A stretch of DNA of 50,977 nucleotides from an uncultured Collinsella sp. (GTDB lineage: Bacteria > Actinomycetota > Coriobacteriia > Coriobacteriales > Coriobacteriaceae). The translations under genes were made by a program, and so were the position numbers. Shown piece by piece: positions 40,894 to 48,450 of the stretch. The stretch lies in the NCBI GenBank assembly GCA_902464965.1, contig CABQLI010000007.1, positions 1 to 50,977 of the forward strand. Direction: 5' to 3'. The notes beneath the pieces were generated by a model, which was not told the origin of the DNA, did not search any database, and saw only the letters and a program-made list of their open reading frames with translations. Position 1 is the first letter of the stretch; each line of letters begins with the position of its first letter.

Positions 40894-41451
40894 ATGGCGG
40901 AGGAGGAGATGACGCTCTCCCAGGCGATAGCCAAGGTGCAGCGCTCCGTGACCGTCCCCAAGGCGCGCTACAACGCATTCGGGAAGTTCAGCTACCGCTC
41001 GTTCGAGGACATCGTCGCCGCGCTCAAGGAGCCCTGCAAGGAGGCCGGCGTGGCGTTCACGCTCCACGACAACATCTGCAAGGTGGGCGAGCGCTACTAC
41101 GTCGAGGCGACGTGCACCCTGTTCTTCGTGGACGGGCACGGCGAGAAGAAGGAGTTCAAGGCCTACGCCCGCGAGGCGGAGCACAAGAGCGGCTCCGACG
41201 ACGCGCAGGTGACCGGGATGGCGTCGAGCTACGCGCGCAAGTACGCGCTGTGCGGCCTGTTCGCCATCGACGGGCAGAGCGACCCGGACGCGCTGTCGGA
41301 CAGGCCCGAGAAGGAGCCGCCAGAGAGCGGCGGGTTCACGGCGAAGTGCAAGGCCTGCGGCACGGCCTACGCCTTCGAGTCGAAAGAGCAGTACGAGGAG
41401 TTCAAGAAGCACCCCGGCTGCTGCGCCACGCCGACGTGGCGCGTCCTGTAG
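40894..41451 (+). CDS. erf: ERF-family single-strand annealing protein
   Basis: 185 aa, starts right after DUF1351. ERF core: LSQAIAKVQRSVTVPKARYNAFGKFSYRSFEDIVAALKEPC and YAREAEHKSGSDDAQVTGMASSYARKYALCGLFAID, typical of essential-recombination-function proteins that anneal single strands during phage circularisation and repair. A C-terminal CKACGTAYAF...HPGCC zinc-like motif (about 151-180) is added. Confidence 0.9.
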   Translation: MAEEEMTLSQAIAKVQRSVTVPKARYNAFGKFSYRSFEDIVAALKEPCKEAGVAFTLHDNICKVGERYYVEATCTLFFVDGHGEKKEFKAYAREAEHKSGSDDAQVTGMASSYARKYALCGLFAIDGQSDPDALSDRPEKEPPESGGFTAKCKACGTAYAFESKEQYEEFKKHPGCCATPTWRVL

Positions 41452-41454
41452 GCC

Positions 41455-41802
41455 ATGCAGGACATGTACGCGCAGCGCGAGGAGCTGTTCGAGCGCCTCA
41501 TGGCGGAGCTGGACACGCTCAGGCGGACGGGCCAGCAGTACGCCGAGAACGAGGCGGACTACCGCAGGGCGCTGCGCATCGCCATCCTCGAGGAGCGCTC
41601 CAAGGGCACGCCGGTGACCATCATCGGCGACCTGTGCCGGGGGCGCGAGGAGATAGCCGAGAAGAAGCAGCTGCGCGACTGCGCGGAGGCGCTCTACAAG
41701 GCATCGAGCGAGGCGATCATGGCCCTCAAGCTGCGAATCAAGACAGTGGACGCCGACATCCAGAGGACATGGACGAGCGGCGGAGAGGAGACATACAGAT
41801 GA
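41455..41802 (+). CDS. Coiled-coil phage protein, unknown
   Basis: 115 aa, helical, heptad-like spacing of Leu/Ile (MQDMYAQREELFERLMAEL, then EIAEKKQLRDCAEALYKASSEAIMALKLRI). Lies between ERF and SSB; the SSB start overlaps its stop (ATGA). A recombination accessory role is plausible but not shown. Confidence 0.65.
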   Translation: MQDMYAQREELFERLMAELDTLRRTGQQYAENEADYRRALRIAILEERSKGTPVTIIGDLCRGREEIAEKKQLRDCAEALYKASSEAIMALKLRIKTVDADIQRTWTSGGEETYR

Positions 41803-42365
41803 GCATCAACAGAGTGGTCGTGTCGGGCAACCTGACCCGAGACCCAGAGCTGCGCGTCACGCCGGGCGGCACGCATGTGCTGGGCTTCGGCGTGGCCGTC
41901 AACGACCGCCGCCGCAACCAGCAGACGGGGGAGTGGGAGGACTACCCCAACTTCATCGACTGCACCATGTTCGGCAACCGCGCCGAGGCGCTCTCGCGCA
42001 TCCTGCGCAAGGGCATGAAGGTCGCCATCGAGGGGAAGCTGCGCTACAGCTCCTGGGAGGACAAGAACGGTGGCGGCAGGCGCTCGAAGGTCGAGATCAT
42101 CCCCGACGAGGTCGTGCTCATGAGCCAGAACCCCAACGGCCAGCAGGCCCCGCAGCAGTACGCGCCGCAGGGATACCAGCAGCAGTACGCGCCCCAGCAG
42201 GCACCGCGGGCATATGCCCCGCAGCCGGCGCCCCAGCAGCCCGCGCCGCAGTGGAACGCCCAGCAGGCCTACCAGCAGGCACCGCAGGCGGCACCGCAGG
42301 CCGCGCCCCAGCAGGCACCCGCCCAGCAGCAGCTGGACGTGTACGACGAGGACATTCCGTTCTGA
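41799..42365 (+). CDS. ssb: Single-stranded DNA-binding protein
   Basis: 188 aa. OB-fold (1-110): INRVVVSGNLTRDPELRVTPGGTHVLGF, DCTMFGNRAEALSRILRKGMKVAIEGKLRYSSWED. A Gln/Pro/Ala-rich linker (about 117-175) has QQAPQQYAP-like repeats, then the acidic tip DEDIPF used to recruit partner proteins. Start by ATGA overlap with the previous gene. Coats phage ssDNA in replication and ERF-mediated annealing. Confidence 0.95.
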   Translation: MSINRVVVSGNLTRDPELRVTPGGTHVLGFGVAVNDRRRNQQTGEWEDYPNFIDCTMFGNRAEALSRILRKGMKVAIEGKLRYSSWEDKNGGGRRSKVEIIPDEVVLMSQNPNGQQAPQQYAPQGYQQQYAPQQAPRAYAPQPAPQQPAPQWNAQQAYQQAPQAAPQAAPQQAPAQQQLDVYDEDIPF

Positions 42366-42475
42366 TGGGGCGCGTACCCGACATCTTCCGCGACCACTGG
42401 GAGGCGGCCCTTTTCGCCGCCTCCTTCTCCGCGGGTTTCCTGTTCTTCTCTTCGCTTCTATGGGGGTGGTTCTGA
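42365..42475 (+). CDS. Small membrane protein
   Basis: 36 aa with a hydrophobic C-terminal half (AALFAASFSAGFLFFSSLLWGWF). Start overlaps the SSB stop and its stop overlaps the start of the replication gene (TGATG both ends). Unknown. Confidence 0.55.
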   Translation: MGRVPDIFRDHWEAALFAASFSAGFLFFSSLLWGWF

Positions 42476-43332
42476 TGGCATTCACCGTGTTCGACAGCTT
42501 CGCCGAGGTATACGACGACTTCGACGAGAGCGACACCGAGGACATGCGCGACCGCGCGGTGCTCGCCGACGCGATCATGATGTACGGCCTGCACGGAGTC
42601 GAACCCGACCTCCCGAAGCACCTGCGCCGCGTGTTCAAGGCCATGAAGAACGCCATCGACAACTCTAAGGACGCGCGCGGCAGGGGCGGGAAGGGCGGCC
42701 GCCCGCGCAAGAAACCGACTGCAGACAAACCCGAATCGCAGGTTTCCGAAAGTGAAAACCTAGGTTTTCCAAACGTGAAACCCGTTTTCGACAAACCTGA
42801 AACGCAGGTTTCCGAAAGTGAAAACCCTAACCTAACCTACCCTAGCCTGTCCTGTACTGAACTGGCCTGTGATGGGGGCGATGCCCCAGCCGCGCCGCCC
42901 GAGTTCGAGCCGCCGTCGCTGGAGGAGGCCCGCGGGTATTTCGGCGCCAACTGCCTGAGCGGCGACGCGGACGCCTTCTGGGCCTTTTTCGAGTCGCAGG
43001 GCTGGGTCAAGAGCAACGGCCAGCCGGTGAGCAACTGGGGCGCCCTGGCGCTCGACTGGTCAAGGCGCCAGAAACGCATCGACGCCGACGACCGGGCGAG
43101 GGGCAAGCCCACCGCCTCGGAGGTCGAGGCCGCGACGTTCAGGCCGACCAGGACGCCCGAGGAGGCGCTGGCCGAGCAGGAGCGCCGGTGGGCGTCCGAG
43201 CACCCGGGCATCGACCCGGCCAAGGTCGAGGCCCCGCGGGGCACGACCGCGAGCAGGGACCGGTTCGGGCTGTACCAGGACGCGCAGAGGCTGCTGGCCG
43301 CCCGCGCCGCGTGCGAGAGGAGGCTCTCATGA
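42475..43332 (+). CDS. Phage replication protein, DUF6291-like
   Basis: 285 aa from ATG 42475. N-terminal helical domain (FDSFAEVYDDFDESDTEDMRDRAVLADAIMMYGLHGVEPDL, then GKGGRPRKK) matches the DUF6291 pattern of phage replisome organisers. The middle (about 84-120) is an AT-richer repeated linker that encodes two copies of DKPE(S/T)QVSESEN. The C-terminus has a helicase-loader-like ALDWSRRQKRIDADDR. Probably loads helicase at an origin inside its own gene. Confidence 0.75.
   Translation: MAFTVFDSFAEVYDDFDESDTEDMRDRAVLADAIMMYGLHGVEPDLPKHLRRVFKAMKNAIDNSKDARGRGGKGGRPRKKPTADKPESQVSESENLGFPNVKPVFDKPETQVSESENPNLTYPSLSCTELACDGGDAPAAPPEFEPPSLEEARGYFGANCLSGDADAFWAFFESQGWVKSNGQPVSNWGALALDWSRRQKRIDADDRARGKPTASEVEAATFRPTRTPEEALAEQERRWASEHPGIDPAKVEAPRGTTASRDRFGLYQDAQRLLAARAACERRLS
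42724..42826 (+). repeat. Direct repeats in the replication gene, possible origin
   Basis: Two 37-base copies, 42724-42760 and 42790-42826, identical at 35 positions and offset by 66 bases; a shorter related piece lies between them and CCTAACCTAACC follows. This is the least GC-rich stretch of the gene. Iteron-like repeats within a phage replication gene commonly mark the origin. Confidence 0.6.
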
Positions 43333-43781
43333 TCCTCGACGCGGGCCTGCTGAGGGGATGGCCGAAGGAGCGCGCCGAGCTGTACGGCAAGCCCCACCTC
43401 GGGGCGAGGTACACGCACGATATGGCATACGAGCCGACGCAGGCCCGGTGCGCGGTATGCGGCAGGCGCGCCTCCAACTGCCACCACGTCGCCCGCAGGT
43501 CGTGGGGGAAGACGTTCAGGCTCGTCACACCCAACGGGGTGTGGGAGCTGCGCAGCCCGCTGTTCGCCCTGTGCGGCTCCGGCACGACCGGGTGCCACGG
43601 GAAGTTCCACGACGGCGGCCTCAGGGCCGAGTGGGTATGGCGCACCGGGGCGGCCGAGGAGGCATGGTGGTCCGGCACGCTGCTCAGGGAGTACCCGCCG
43701 CACAGCCCCGACCTCTACATGTTCGGCTACTGGGCCATCACCGACCGATACGGCAACGAAATCATCCGAGAGGTGAAATGA
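43329..43781 (+). CDS. HNH-like zinc-binding nuclease protein
   Basis: 150 aa. CAVCGRRASNCHHVARRSWGK (about 39-59) and the later CGSGTTGCHGKFHDGG (about 83-98) form an HNH/zinc arrangement with paired cysteines and histidines. ATGA overlap with the replication gene. Probably a small phage endonuclease; could be structural only. Confidence 0.7.
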   Translation: MILDAGLLRGWPKERAELYGKPHLGARYTHDMAYEPTQARCAVCGRRASNCHHVARRSWGKTFRLVTPNGVWELRSPLFALCGSGTTGCHGKFHDGGLRAEWVWRTGAAEEAWWSGTLLREYPPHSPDLYMFGYWAITDRYGNEIIREVK

Positions 43782-44188
43782 CGATGGAGATCACCAACTG
43801 CGAGCAGTACGTGCTCGCCGAGCTCGACTACGAGCAGCGCCGCAACGAGCGCCTCGTGGCCGAGAACAACAAGCTGGCCAAGCAGCTCGACGCCATGACA
43901 AAGATGGCCAACGGCTACCGACATATCATCAACCGGCCCAAGACGCCCATCGAGGCGCTCGCGGACGGGGTCATGCGCGAGGAGATGCTGACCCGCTTCA
44001 CCTACGCCGAGGTCACGGACGTCAAGAGCGCGTTCAGCGGAAGGCTGCTCGGCTTCGACGAATGGTGCCACGATGCGATGCGATATGTGGCGCTGGCGGA
44101 CGGCGTCGGCGAGGAGGAGTTCACCCGGTTCATGCGCCGGGACCTCAAGAAGATCTACGACAAGAAGGTGGCCAAGAGTGCCGAGTAG
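43778..44188 (+). CDS. Phage protein, unknown
   Basis: 136 aa. N-terminal coiled-coil (YVLAELDYEQRRNERLVAENNKLAKQLDAM) then a helical domain (FDEWCHDAMRYVALADGVG). ATG 43778 overlaps the previous stop; a second ATG two codons later is possible. No family recognised. Confidence 0.6.
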   Translation: MTMEITNCEQYVLAELDYEQRRNERLVAENNKLAKQLDAMTKMANGYRHIINRPKTPIEALADGVMREEMLTRFTYAEVTDVKSAFSGRLLGFDEWCHDAMRYVALADGVGEEEFTRFMRRDLKKIYDKKVAKSAE

Positions 44189-44225
44189 AGGCCGCCGTGC
44201 CCGACAGGAGCGGCAGGGCGGGCCG

Positions 44226-44612
44226 ATGAATGACGAGAAGGCCATCGCCGCGGCCATCCACGCCGGGCTCCAGAGCGACGACGTGACCGACCTGTACTCG
44301 GGCGACTGCAGGGGCTGCGGCGAGTGCTGCTCGCGCTTCCTGCCCGTGAGCCCGTTCGACCGGGTGCGCCTCGAGGCGTACGTGTGCCGGAACGGAATCC
44401 AGCCCGCCGAGCCCAGGGCGGAGTACGACCTGCTGTGTCCGTACCTGACGGATGCGCGCGAGTGCGCGGTCTACGCCGCGCGGCCCGAGATCTGCCGCGC
44501 CTACCGGTGCGACAGGCACAAGAGGGGCGAGCTGGGCATGTTCTTCGGCGCGGAGTGCGCCGAGGTGACCGACATGCGCGCGCTCGCGGAATCCATGGCC
44601 GGCGACGTCTAA
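44226..44612 (+). CDS. YkgJ-like cysteine-cluster protein
   Basis: 128 aa. CRGCGECCSRF (about 28-38), CPYL (about 78), a single Cys and RPEICRAYRC (about 93-102) reproduce the YkgJ cysteine cluster, thought to bind Zn or Fe-S. ATG 44226; an upstream GTG at 44178 would overlap the previous gene. Unusual as phage cargo; function unknown. Confidence 0.75.
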   Translation: MNDEKAIAAAIHAGLQSDDVTDLYSGDCRGCGECCSRFLPVSPFDRVRLEAYVCRNGIQPAEPRAEYDLLCPYLTDARECAVYAARPEICRAYRCDRHKRGELGMFFGAECAEVTDMRALAESMAGDV

Positions 44613-44629
44613 CAGGAAGGAGCGGAGGA

Positions 44630-44854
44630 ATGGCTAGGAACGTCTACGGCGGCTACTGCCGAGAATGCGGCAGGTGGACGCCTCCCGGGTTCGGGCACTT
44701 CGAGCGCTATCGGGGCGGATGGCGCGTCCACTGCGTCGAGTGCGCTAGCGGGCGGAAGCTGCCGCCCGAGGGAGACCAGGCGGCGCAGGACATGCGGCGC
44801 CACGTCAGGAACATGGTAAACGACGGAAGGTACGGGAAGAGAGGATACCGATGA
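44630..44854 (+). CDS. Small zinc-finger-like protein
   Basis: 74 aa with CRECG (10-14) and CVEC (35-38), a probable zinc ribbon, and a basic tail. GGAGGA before the ATG. Last codons overlap the next gene by four bases. Confidence 0.6.
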   Translation: MARNVYGGYCRECGRWTPPGFGHFERYRGGWRVHCVECASGRKLPPEGDQAAQDMRRHVRNMVNDGRYGKRGYR

Positions 44855-45129
44855 CCGAGACAAAGAAGACCGACGAGACGACCGAGGCGCCCTACCCAGG
44901 GACGCTTAGCTGGGCGGCGACGCGGTTGCTGGAGGCAATCGGCGACGCCGCGGAGGCCGTCGCCGAGATGCTGTGGGAGAGCATCTCCCACGTGTTCCGA
45001 GACGCCTGCCGGCTCATGAGGAAGCTCGCGAAGGCGCTCGACCCGAAGTGGCAGCGTCGTCGCCGTCGCGCCCTCGCCAGCTCGCGCCGAAACAACCTGT
45101 ACCTGAAGAGCATCGGGAGGTGCCGATGA
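44851..45129 (+). CDS. Small basic protein, LDPKW-type (copy 1)
   Basis: 92 aa. Helical middle (AATRLLEAIGDAAEAVAEMLWESISHVFRDACRLM) and a basic tail with LDPKWQRRRRRALASSRRN and GRCR at the end. The tail is shared with the protein at 48443, so the two are paralogs. Role unknown; the basic tail may bind nucleic acid. Confidence 0.6.
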   Translation: MTETKKTDETTEAPYPGTLSWAATRLLEAIGDAAEAVAEMLWESISHVFRDACRLMRKLAKALDPKWQRRRRRALASSRRNNLYLKSIGRCR

Positions 45130-45320
45130 TGCGCGAGAGGCCGGACATCTATGCGGACGGACTCCGGGAGGAGCGCTGTGAGAACTGTCTGCACTGCTGC
45201 GCGACGGTGCTGCGCACCGTCCACGGCGTGGAGCGCACCGAGTACGAGTGCGGGCGGCGCCCGGAGTTCGTGCACCGCACGCAGGGGCTCGCCAGGTGCA
45301 ACTACTGGGAGGCGCGATGA
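45126..45320 (+). CDS. Small cysteine-cluster protein
   Basis: 64 aa with CENCLHCC (about 18-25) plus later single Cys residues (YECGRR, ARCNYW). This resembles the first motif of the YkgJ-like protein nearby. ATGA overlap on both sides. Unknown. Confidence 0.6.
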   Translation: MMRERPDIYADGLREERCENCLHCCATVLRTVHGVERTEYECGRRPEFVHRTQGLARCNYWEAR

Positions 45321-45427
45321 GCGGATGGGATGAGCTCGGCCGCGAGCAAGACATGGCCGCGGCGAGGGCCGTCGGCTACCTCGAGGGCATGTACGACGTG
45401 GCCGTCGTCAGGAAGAGGGTGGCGTAG
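45317..45427 (+). CDS. Tiny phage protein
   Basis: 36 aa (MSGWDELGREQDMAAARAVG...), coupled by ATGA to the gene before and adjacent to the start of the next. No features beyond one helix. Confidence 0.5.
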   Translation: MSGWDELGREQDMAAARAVGYLEGMYDVAVVRKRVA

Positions 45428-46068
45428 ATGCGAGTTCTTATCGCCTGCGAGGAGTCGCAGCGCGTGGCGCTTGAGTTCCGGAAGATGGGGCACGAGGCTT
45501 ACAGCTGCGACCTTGAGGAAGCGGGGGGGGTCACGACCTCATGCACCTCAACGTCGACGCTCTCCAGATGCTCAAGCTCAGGTGGGACCTGGTGATCGCG
45601 CACCCGCCATGCACGTATCTCACCGTCACCGGCAACCGCTGGTTCGACGAGGGGAAGTACGGCGACAGAGCGCGCGAGCGCAAGGCTAACCGTGAGGCCG
45701 CCGTCGAGTTCTTCATGGCGTTCGCCAAGTGCGATGCGCCGCACGTCGCAATCGAGAACCCCGTCGGCTGTATGAGCACAAGATGGCGCAAACCGGACCA
45801 AATCGTGCAGCCGTACATGTTCGGCGACCCGTTCGAAAAGAAGACGTGCCTGTGGCTGAAGGGGCTCGAGCCGCTCAAGCCGACTGATGAGGTCGAGCCT
45901 GAGCCGCGCAAGGTCTTCAAGTCAGGCAACTCCATGCCGGCATGGTACGCGGACGCCTGGCATCTGCCGCCACACGAACGCGCCAAGGTTCGCAGCCGCA
46001 CGTTCCCGGGCATCGCAAAGGCGATGGCCAACCAGTGGTGCGAGCAGATCGGGATGGAGGGCGTATAA
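45428..46068 (+). pseudogene. DNA-methyltransferase-like gene split by a poly-G frameshift
   Basis: The frame starting at ATG 45428 reads MRVLIACEESQRVALEFRKMGHEAYSCDL then breaks in an 8-G run at 45523-45530. The continuation lies in the other frame from about 45531 (HDLMHLNVDALQ), with IAHPPCTYL (the PPC motif of cytosine-C5 methyltransferases), AIENPVGC and PPHERAKVRSRTFPGIAKAMANQW to TAA 46068. One more G (or two fewer) would join them into one ~213-aa protein. Without correction the first frame stops at 45595. Either a homopolymer sequencing error, a real inactivation, or a slippage switch. Confidence 0.75.
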
Positions 46069-46087
46069 CGCCAGATAAGGAGGAATG

Positions 46088-46478
46088 ATGATTCAACTGC
46101 CAAAGGATGCCGACGATCGAGAGATTCCGCTAGATACCAAGGTGCTGTACGGCATCGGCGGCACGGCCCGAAACATCGTGTACTGGGTGTACACGGTCGA
46201 TTCCGACCTCGAGAAAGAGTGGGGGGAACTGCTGGCGCGCGGTCACGGACGCGGGCAGGAAACTCGACGCCGAGCTCATGTACCTCACCGAACCCGACAG
46301 CTGGGAGAAGCTGGAAGAGGACTTGGACAAATGCGTCGCAGAAGGCACCGCTTGCACGTACTTCAGCAAGGATGGAACCTGTCAAAGTTGTTCTCTCAGC
46401 AATATAACAACTGGTTGCTCTCCGAAAGTGATTGAGGACATCGTATCCCGCATCCGCAAGCTGAGGGGTGAGGCCTGA
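46088..46478 (+). pseudogene. Small phage gene split by a second poly-G frameshift
   Basis: N-terminal frame MIQLPKDADDREIPLDTKVLYGIGG runs to EKEW at a six-G run (46221-46226). Removing one G joins it to the frame reading NCWRAVTDAGRKLDAELMYLTEPDSWEKLEEDLDKCV and CTYFSKDGTCQSCSLS, ending at TGA 46478. Intact it would be about 129 aa; the cysteine set suggests a metal-binding phage protein. As given, neither half looks complete. Confidence 0.65.
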
Positions 46479-46747
46479 TGGCGACGCACAGGCTCAAGAT
46501 TCAAGAGCAATACGCCGACGCCGTCCTGAACGGCACCAAGACGTTCGAGATTCGCAAGAACGACCGGGGTTACAAGGTCGGCGATGAGATCGTATTCGAC
46601 GTTGTCACGAACGAAGGCTACGCCGTCGGGGAAGCAGCCGGGCATCCGCTCAACGGTGAAGTCTACCGAATCGACTACATCCTCGACGACTTCGAGGGCC
46701 TTGCCCAGAAATACGTGGCGCTGGCCATATCCAAGGTGGACGAATGA
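46478..46747 (+). CDS. DUF3850 (ASCH/PUA-like) protein
   Basis: 89 aa. THRLKIQEQYADAVLNGTKTFEIRKNDRGYKVGDEIVFDV matches the DUF3850 pattern, a PUA-like RNA-binding fold related to ASCH domains, and YILDDFEGLAQKYVALAI ends it. Common in phage accessory regions. Target unknown. Starts by overlap with the previous stop. Confidence 0.85.
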   Translation: MATHRLKIQEQYADAVLNGTKTFEIRKNDRGYKVGDEIVFDVVTNEGYAVGEAAGHPLNGEVYRIDYILDDFEGLAQKYVALAISKVDE

Positions 46748-46791
46748 TTACCGATGAAAAGCGCCGCGAGGCGGCGGCGAAGGAGGTATAG
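46744..46791 (+). pseudogene. 15-aa remnant of the EERRE paralog family
   Basis: MITDEKRREAAAKEV then TAG. The first ten residues match the starts of the proteins at 47483 and 48106 (MINDEERKRA, MISDEQRREA). It keeps the coupled start (ATGA) but has lost everything else, so it is a deletion relic or a ribosome-coupling mini-ORF. Confidence 0.5.
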
Positions 46792-46793
46792 CC

Positions 46794-47303
46794 ATGGCAT
46801 ACAGCGACTACGGCGCGTTCGTGTACCTCAACGGCGAGCGCAGAACCGACAAGGAGGACGTAGGCGTATACGACACCGACGAGGGTTCCCTGCCTACTGG
46901 ACTCCGCGTGTACGCGAACATCATGAAGCACCATGACGGATTCGAGTGGTTCGAGTTCTCGCACCATGGAGTCATGGGCGACGGCAATGTCCGCGTCGGG
47001 TGCTACAAGCAGGGTTGGCCGGAGGTCTACGAGTGGGAGGACGGCGAGGACAAGCCGACCATATACACGTTCGATGACCTTTCCCGCAAGTTCGGGTGGG
47101 ACGGTTACAAGGAGTACGGCGACACGAGGTACGCCGCAGACGAGTACGACGAGGAGTTCGACTTCCTTGGATGGCACTTCCACTTCTGGGGCGACGATAC
47201 CGGCGGTACTCCGAGGTATGGGGCGACCATGAGCCGCGACGGAGAGACCTGGGAGTGCGACTACGACTGTATGTTTGGAGCTGGTTTCGATGACATTCAC
47301 TAG
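46794..47303 (+). CDS. Acidic aromatic-rich phage protein
   Basis: 169 aa, rich in Asp, Glu, Tyr, Trp and Gly (KHHDGFEWFEFSHHGVMGDGNVRVG, DFLGWHFHFWGDDTGG). No family recognised. The start has GGAGG nine bases upstream. It is highly negative, a trait of DNA mimics, but that is only a suggestion. Confidence 0.65.
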   Translation: MAYSDYGAFVYLNGERRTDKEDVGVYDTDEGSLPTGLRVYANIMKHHDGFEWFEFSHHGVMGDGNVRVGCYKQGWPEVYEWEDGEDKPTIYTFDDLSRKFGWDGYKEYGDTRYAADEYDEEFDFLGWHFHFWGDDTGGTPRYGATMSRDGETWECDYDCMFGAGFDDIH

Positions 47304-47490
47304 CGAAGAGCGACGCGAGATGGCTGAGAACCTGCGACACCTGACTATCGGCCACTCCATCCAGTACAAGGAGCAGTTCTTCGACGAGCTTGCCGAGGTG
47401 GTGGTCGGCTTCGAGGACTACCATGACTTCGATGTTGTCCTCGATAAGCTCGCTGATCTCATTGACCCGGAAGGGGGAGACGATGATTAA
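47290..47490 (+). CDS. EERRE paralog family, short member
   Basis: 66 aa from ATG 47290, overlapping the previous gene by 14 bases. Begins MTFTSEERREMAENLRHL and contains FDVVLDKLADLID, the two family blocks, but lacks the zinc ribbon of the longer members and ends EGGDDD. Confidence 0.7.
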   Translation: MTFTSEERREMAENLRHLTIGHSIQYKEQFFDELAEVVVGFEDYHDFDVVLDKLADLIDPEGGDDD

Positions 47491-47851
47491 CGACGAGGAG
47501 CGCAAGCGAGCGGTGGCTGAGTTGCGCGAAGCATCGACCGGGGCATACCGCCACGTTGATTCACTCGACGTGATTGCAAACTCAATCGGCGTCGAGGTGG
47601 ACGGCAAGTTCATTCACGAGGTTGAGAACGAGACGTACGCGGCCCTTGCAGACCTAATCGACCGTCCGACATGTCACAACGTCGCCGACTACACCAAGGA
47701 ATCATTCAAGTGCTCAGAGTGCGGGTGCCGCGTGCTGGTGCCCGGCGACAGGCCGGACGGTGTGCTCGTCGTGACCTCCGAGGCGTTCCCAGTCGACTGG
47801 TACTCATGCCCGGTCTGCGGGGCGGTGGTGGTGGAAGATGAAGCGTATTAA
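47483..47851 (+). CDS. EERRE paralog family with zinc ribbon (copy A)
   Basis: 122 aa. MINDEERKRAVAELREAS, ALADLIDRPTCHNVADY, then CSECGCRV and CPVCGAVV for one zinc ribbon. ATG 47483 lies inside the end of the short member. The family seems typical of Coriobacteriia phages; function unknown, probably nucleic-acid or protein binding. Confidence 0.75.
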   Translation: MINDEERKRAVAELREASTGAYRHVDSLDVIANSIGVEVDGKFIHEVENETYAALADLIDRPTCHNVADYTKESFKCSECGCRVLVPGDRPDGVLVVTSEAFPVDWYSCPVCGAVVVEDEAY

Positions 47852-48113
47852 GTTCGCAAGGCCGGTCGATTGCCCGACGTGCGGTGCGACCCCGTCGCAC
47901 CAGAAGTGGAAGCCGCGCAAGCTGGTCTACACCAACGAGATGGTCGCGATAGGGGACGTCGACCCAGTCGACGCCGTCCACTGCCCTAGGTGCGACCTCG
48001 TCTTCGGCGTCGTGCATTACGAGCATGACGACACGTACATCACGAGCTGGACCGAGTTCGAGACTGTCCCACGGTATTGCCCGTGGTGTGGGGAGGATTT
48101 GACTGATGATTAG
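47838..48113 (+). CDS. Zinc-ribbon protein
   Basis: 91 aa with three CxxC pairs: CPTCG (12-16), CPRC (49-52) and CPWCG (81-85), enough for one or two ribbons. Sits between two EERRE family members and overlaps both. Unknown. Confidence 0.7.
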   Translation: MKRIKFARPVDCPTCGATPSHQKWKPRKLVYTNEMVAIGDVDPVDAVHCPRCDLVFGVVHYEHDDTYITSWTEFETVPRYCPWCGEDLTDD

Positions 48114-48450
48114 CGACGAGCAGCGCCGCGAGGCGGCGGCGAGCCTGCGCGGGTCGAGGGGCTTCTTCAACAGCCTGCCGAGGACCGTCCTCGAGCCGTC
48201 CATATTCGACATCTTCGAGCGCGTGCTCGAGTGCGTCGGCTATACGGAGGTCAACGTATTCGACTATCTCGCCGACCTCGTCGACCGCGGCGAGTGCGAG
48301 AACGTCTACGACGGGAGCGTCCAGGACTCGTGCGACAACGGCTTCCTGTGCTCGGTCTGCGGCTGCAAGGTCGAGGACGAGGAGCACTACCGCGTGAGCG
48401 GAGTCTGGAACTATTGCCCGCAGTGCGGGAGGAAGGTGCGGCATGGCTGA
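48106..48450 (+). CDS. EERRE paralog family with zinc ribbon (copy B)
   Basis: 114 aa. MISDEQRREAAASLRGSRG, FDYLADLVDRGECENVYD, then CSVCGCKV and CPQCGRKV. The order of blocks is that of copy A. ATGA-like overlaps both ends. Confidence 0.75.
   Translation: MISDEQRREAAASLRGSRGFFNSLPRTVLEPSIFDIFERVLECVGYTEVNVFDYLADLVDRGECENVYDGSVQDSCDNGFLCSVCGCKVEDEEHYRVSGVWNYCPQCGRKVRHG

Noticed and set aside
40476..42365. Long frame joining sequence across DUF1351, ERF and SSB
   Set aside because: Only its last part (SSB) is real; the rest is out of frame with two recognised genes.
42724..42826. CRISPR array
   Set aside because: Only two repeat copies, inside a coding frame, with no third unit and no cas genes.
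46210..46435. C-terminal arginine/histidine-rich extension of the frame beginning at 46088
   Set aside because: Composition changes abruptly at the six-G run and the other frame continues a normal protein, so a frameshift is the better reading.
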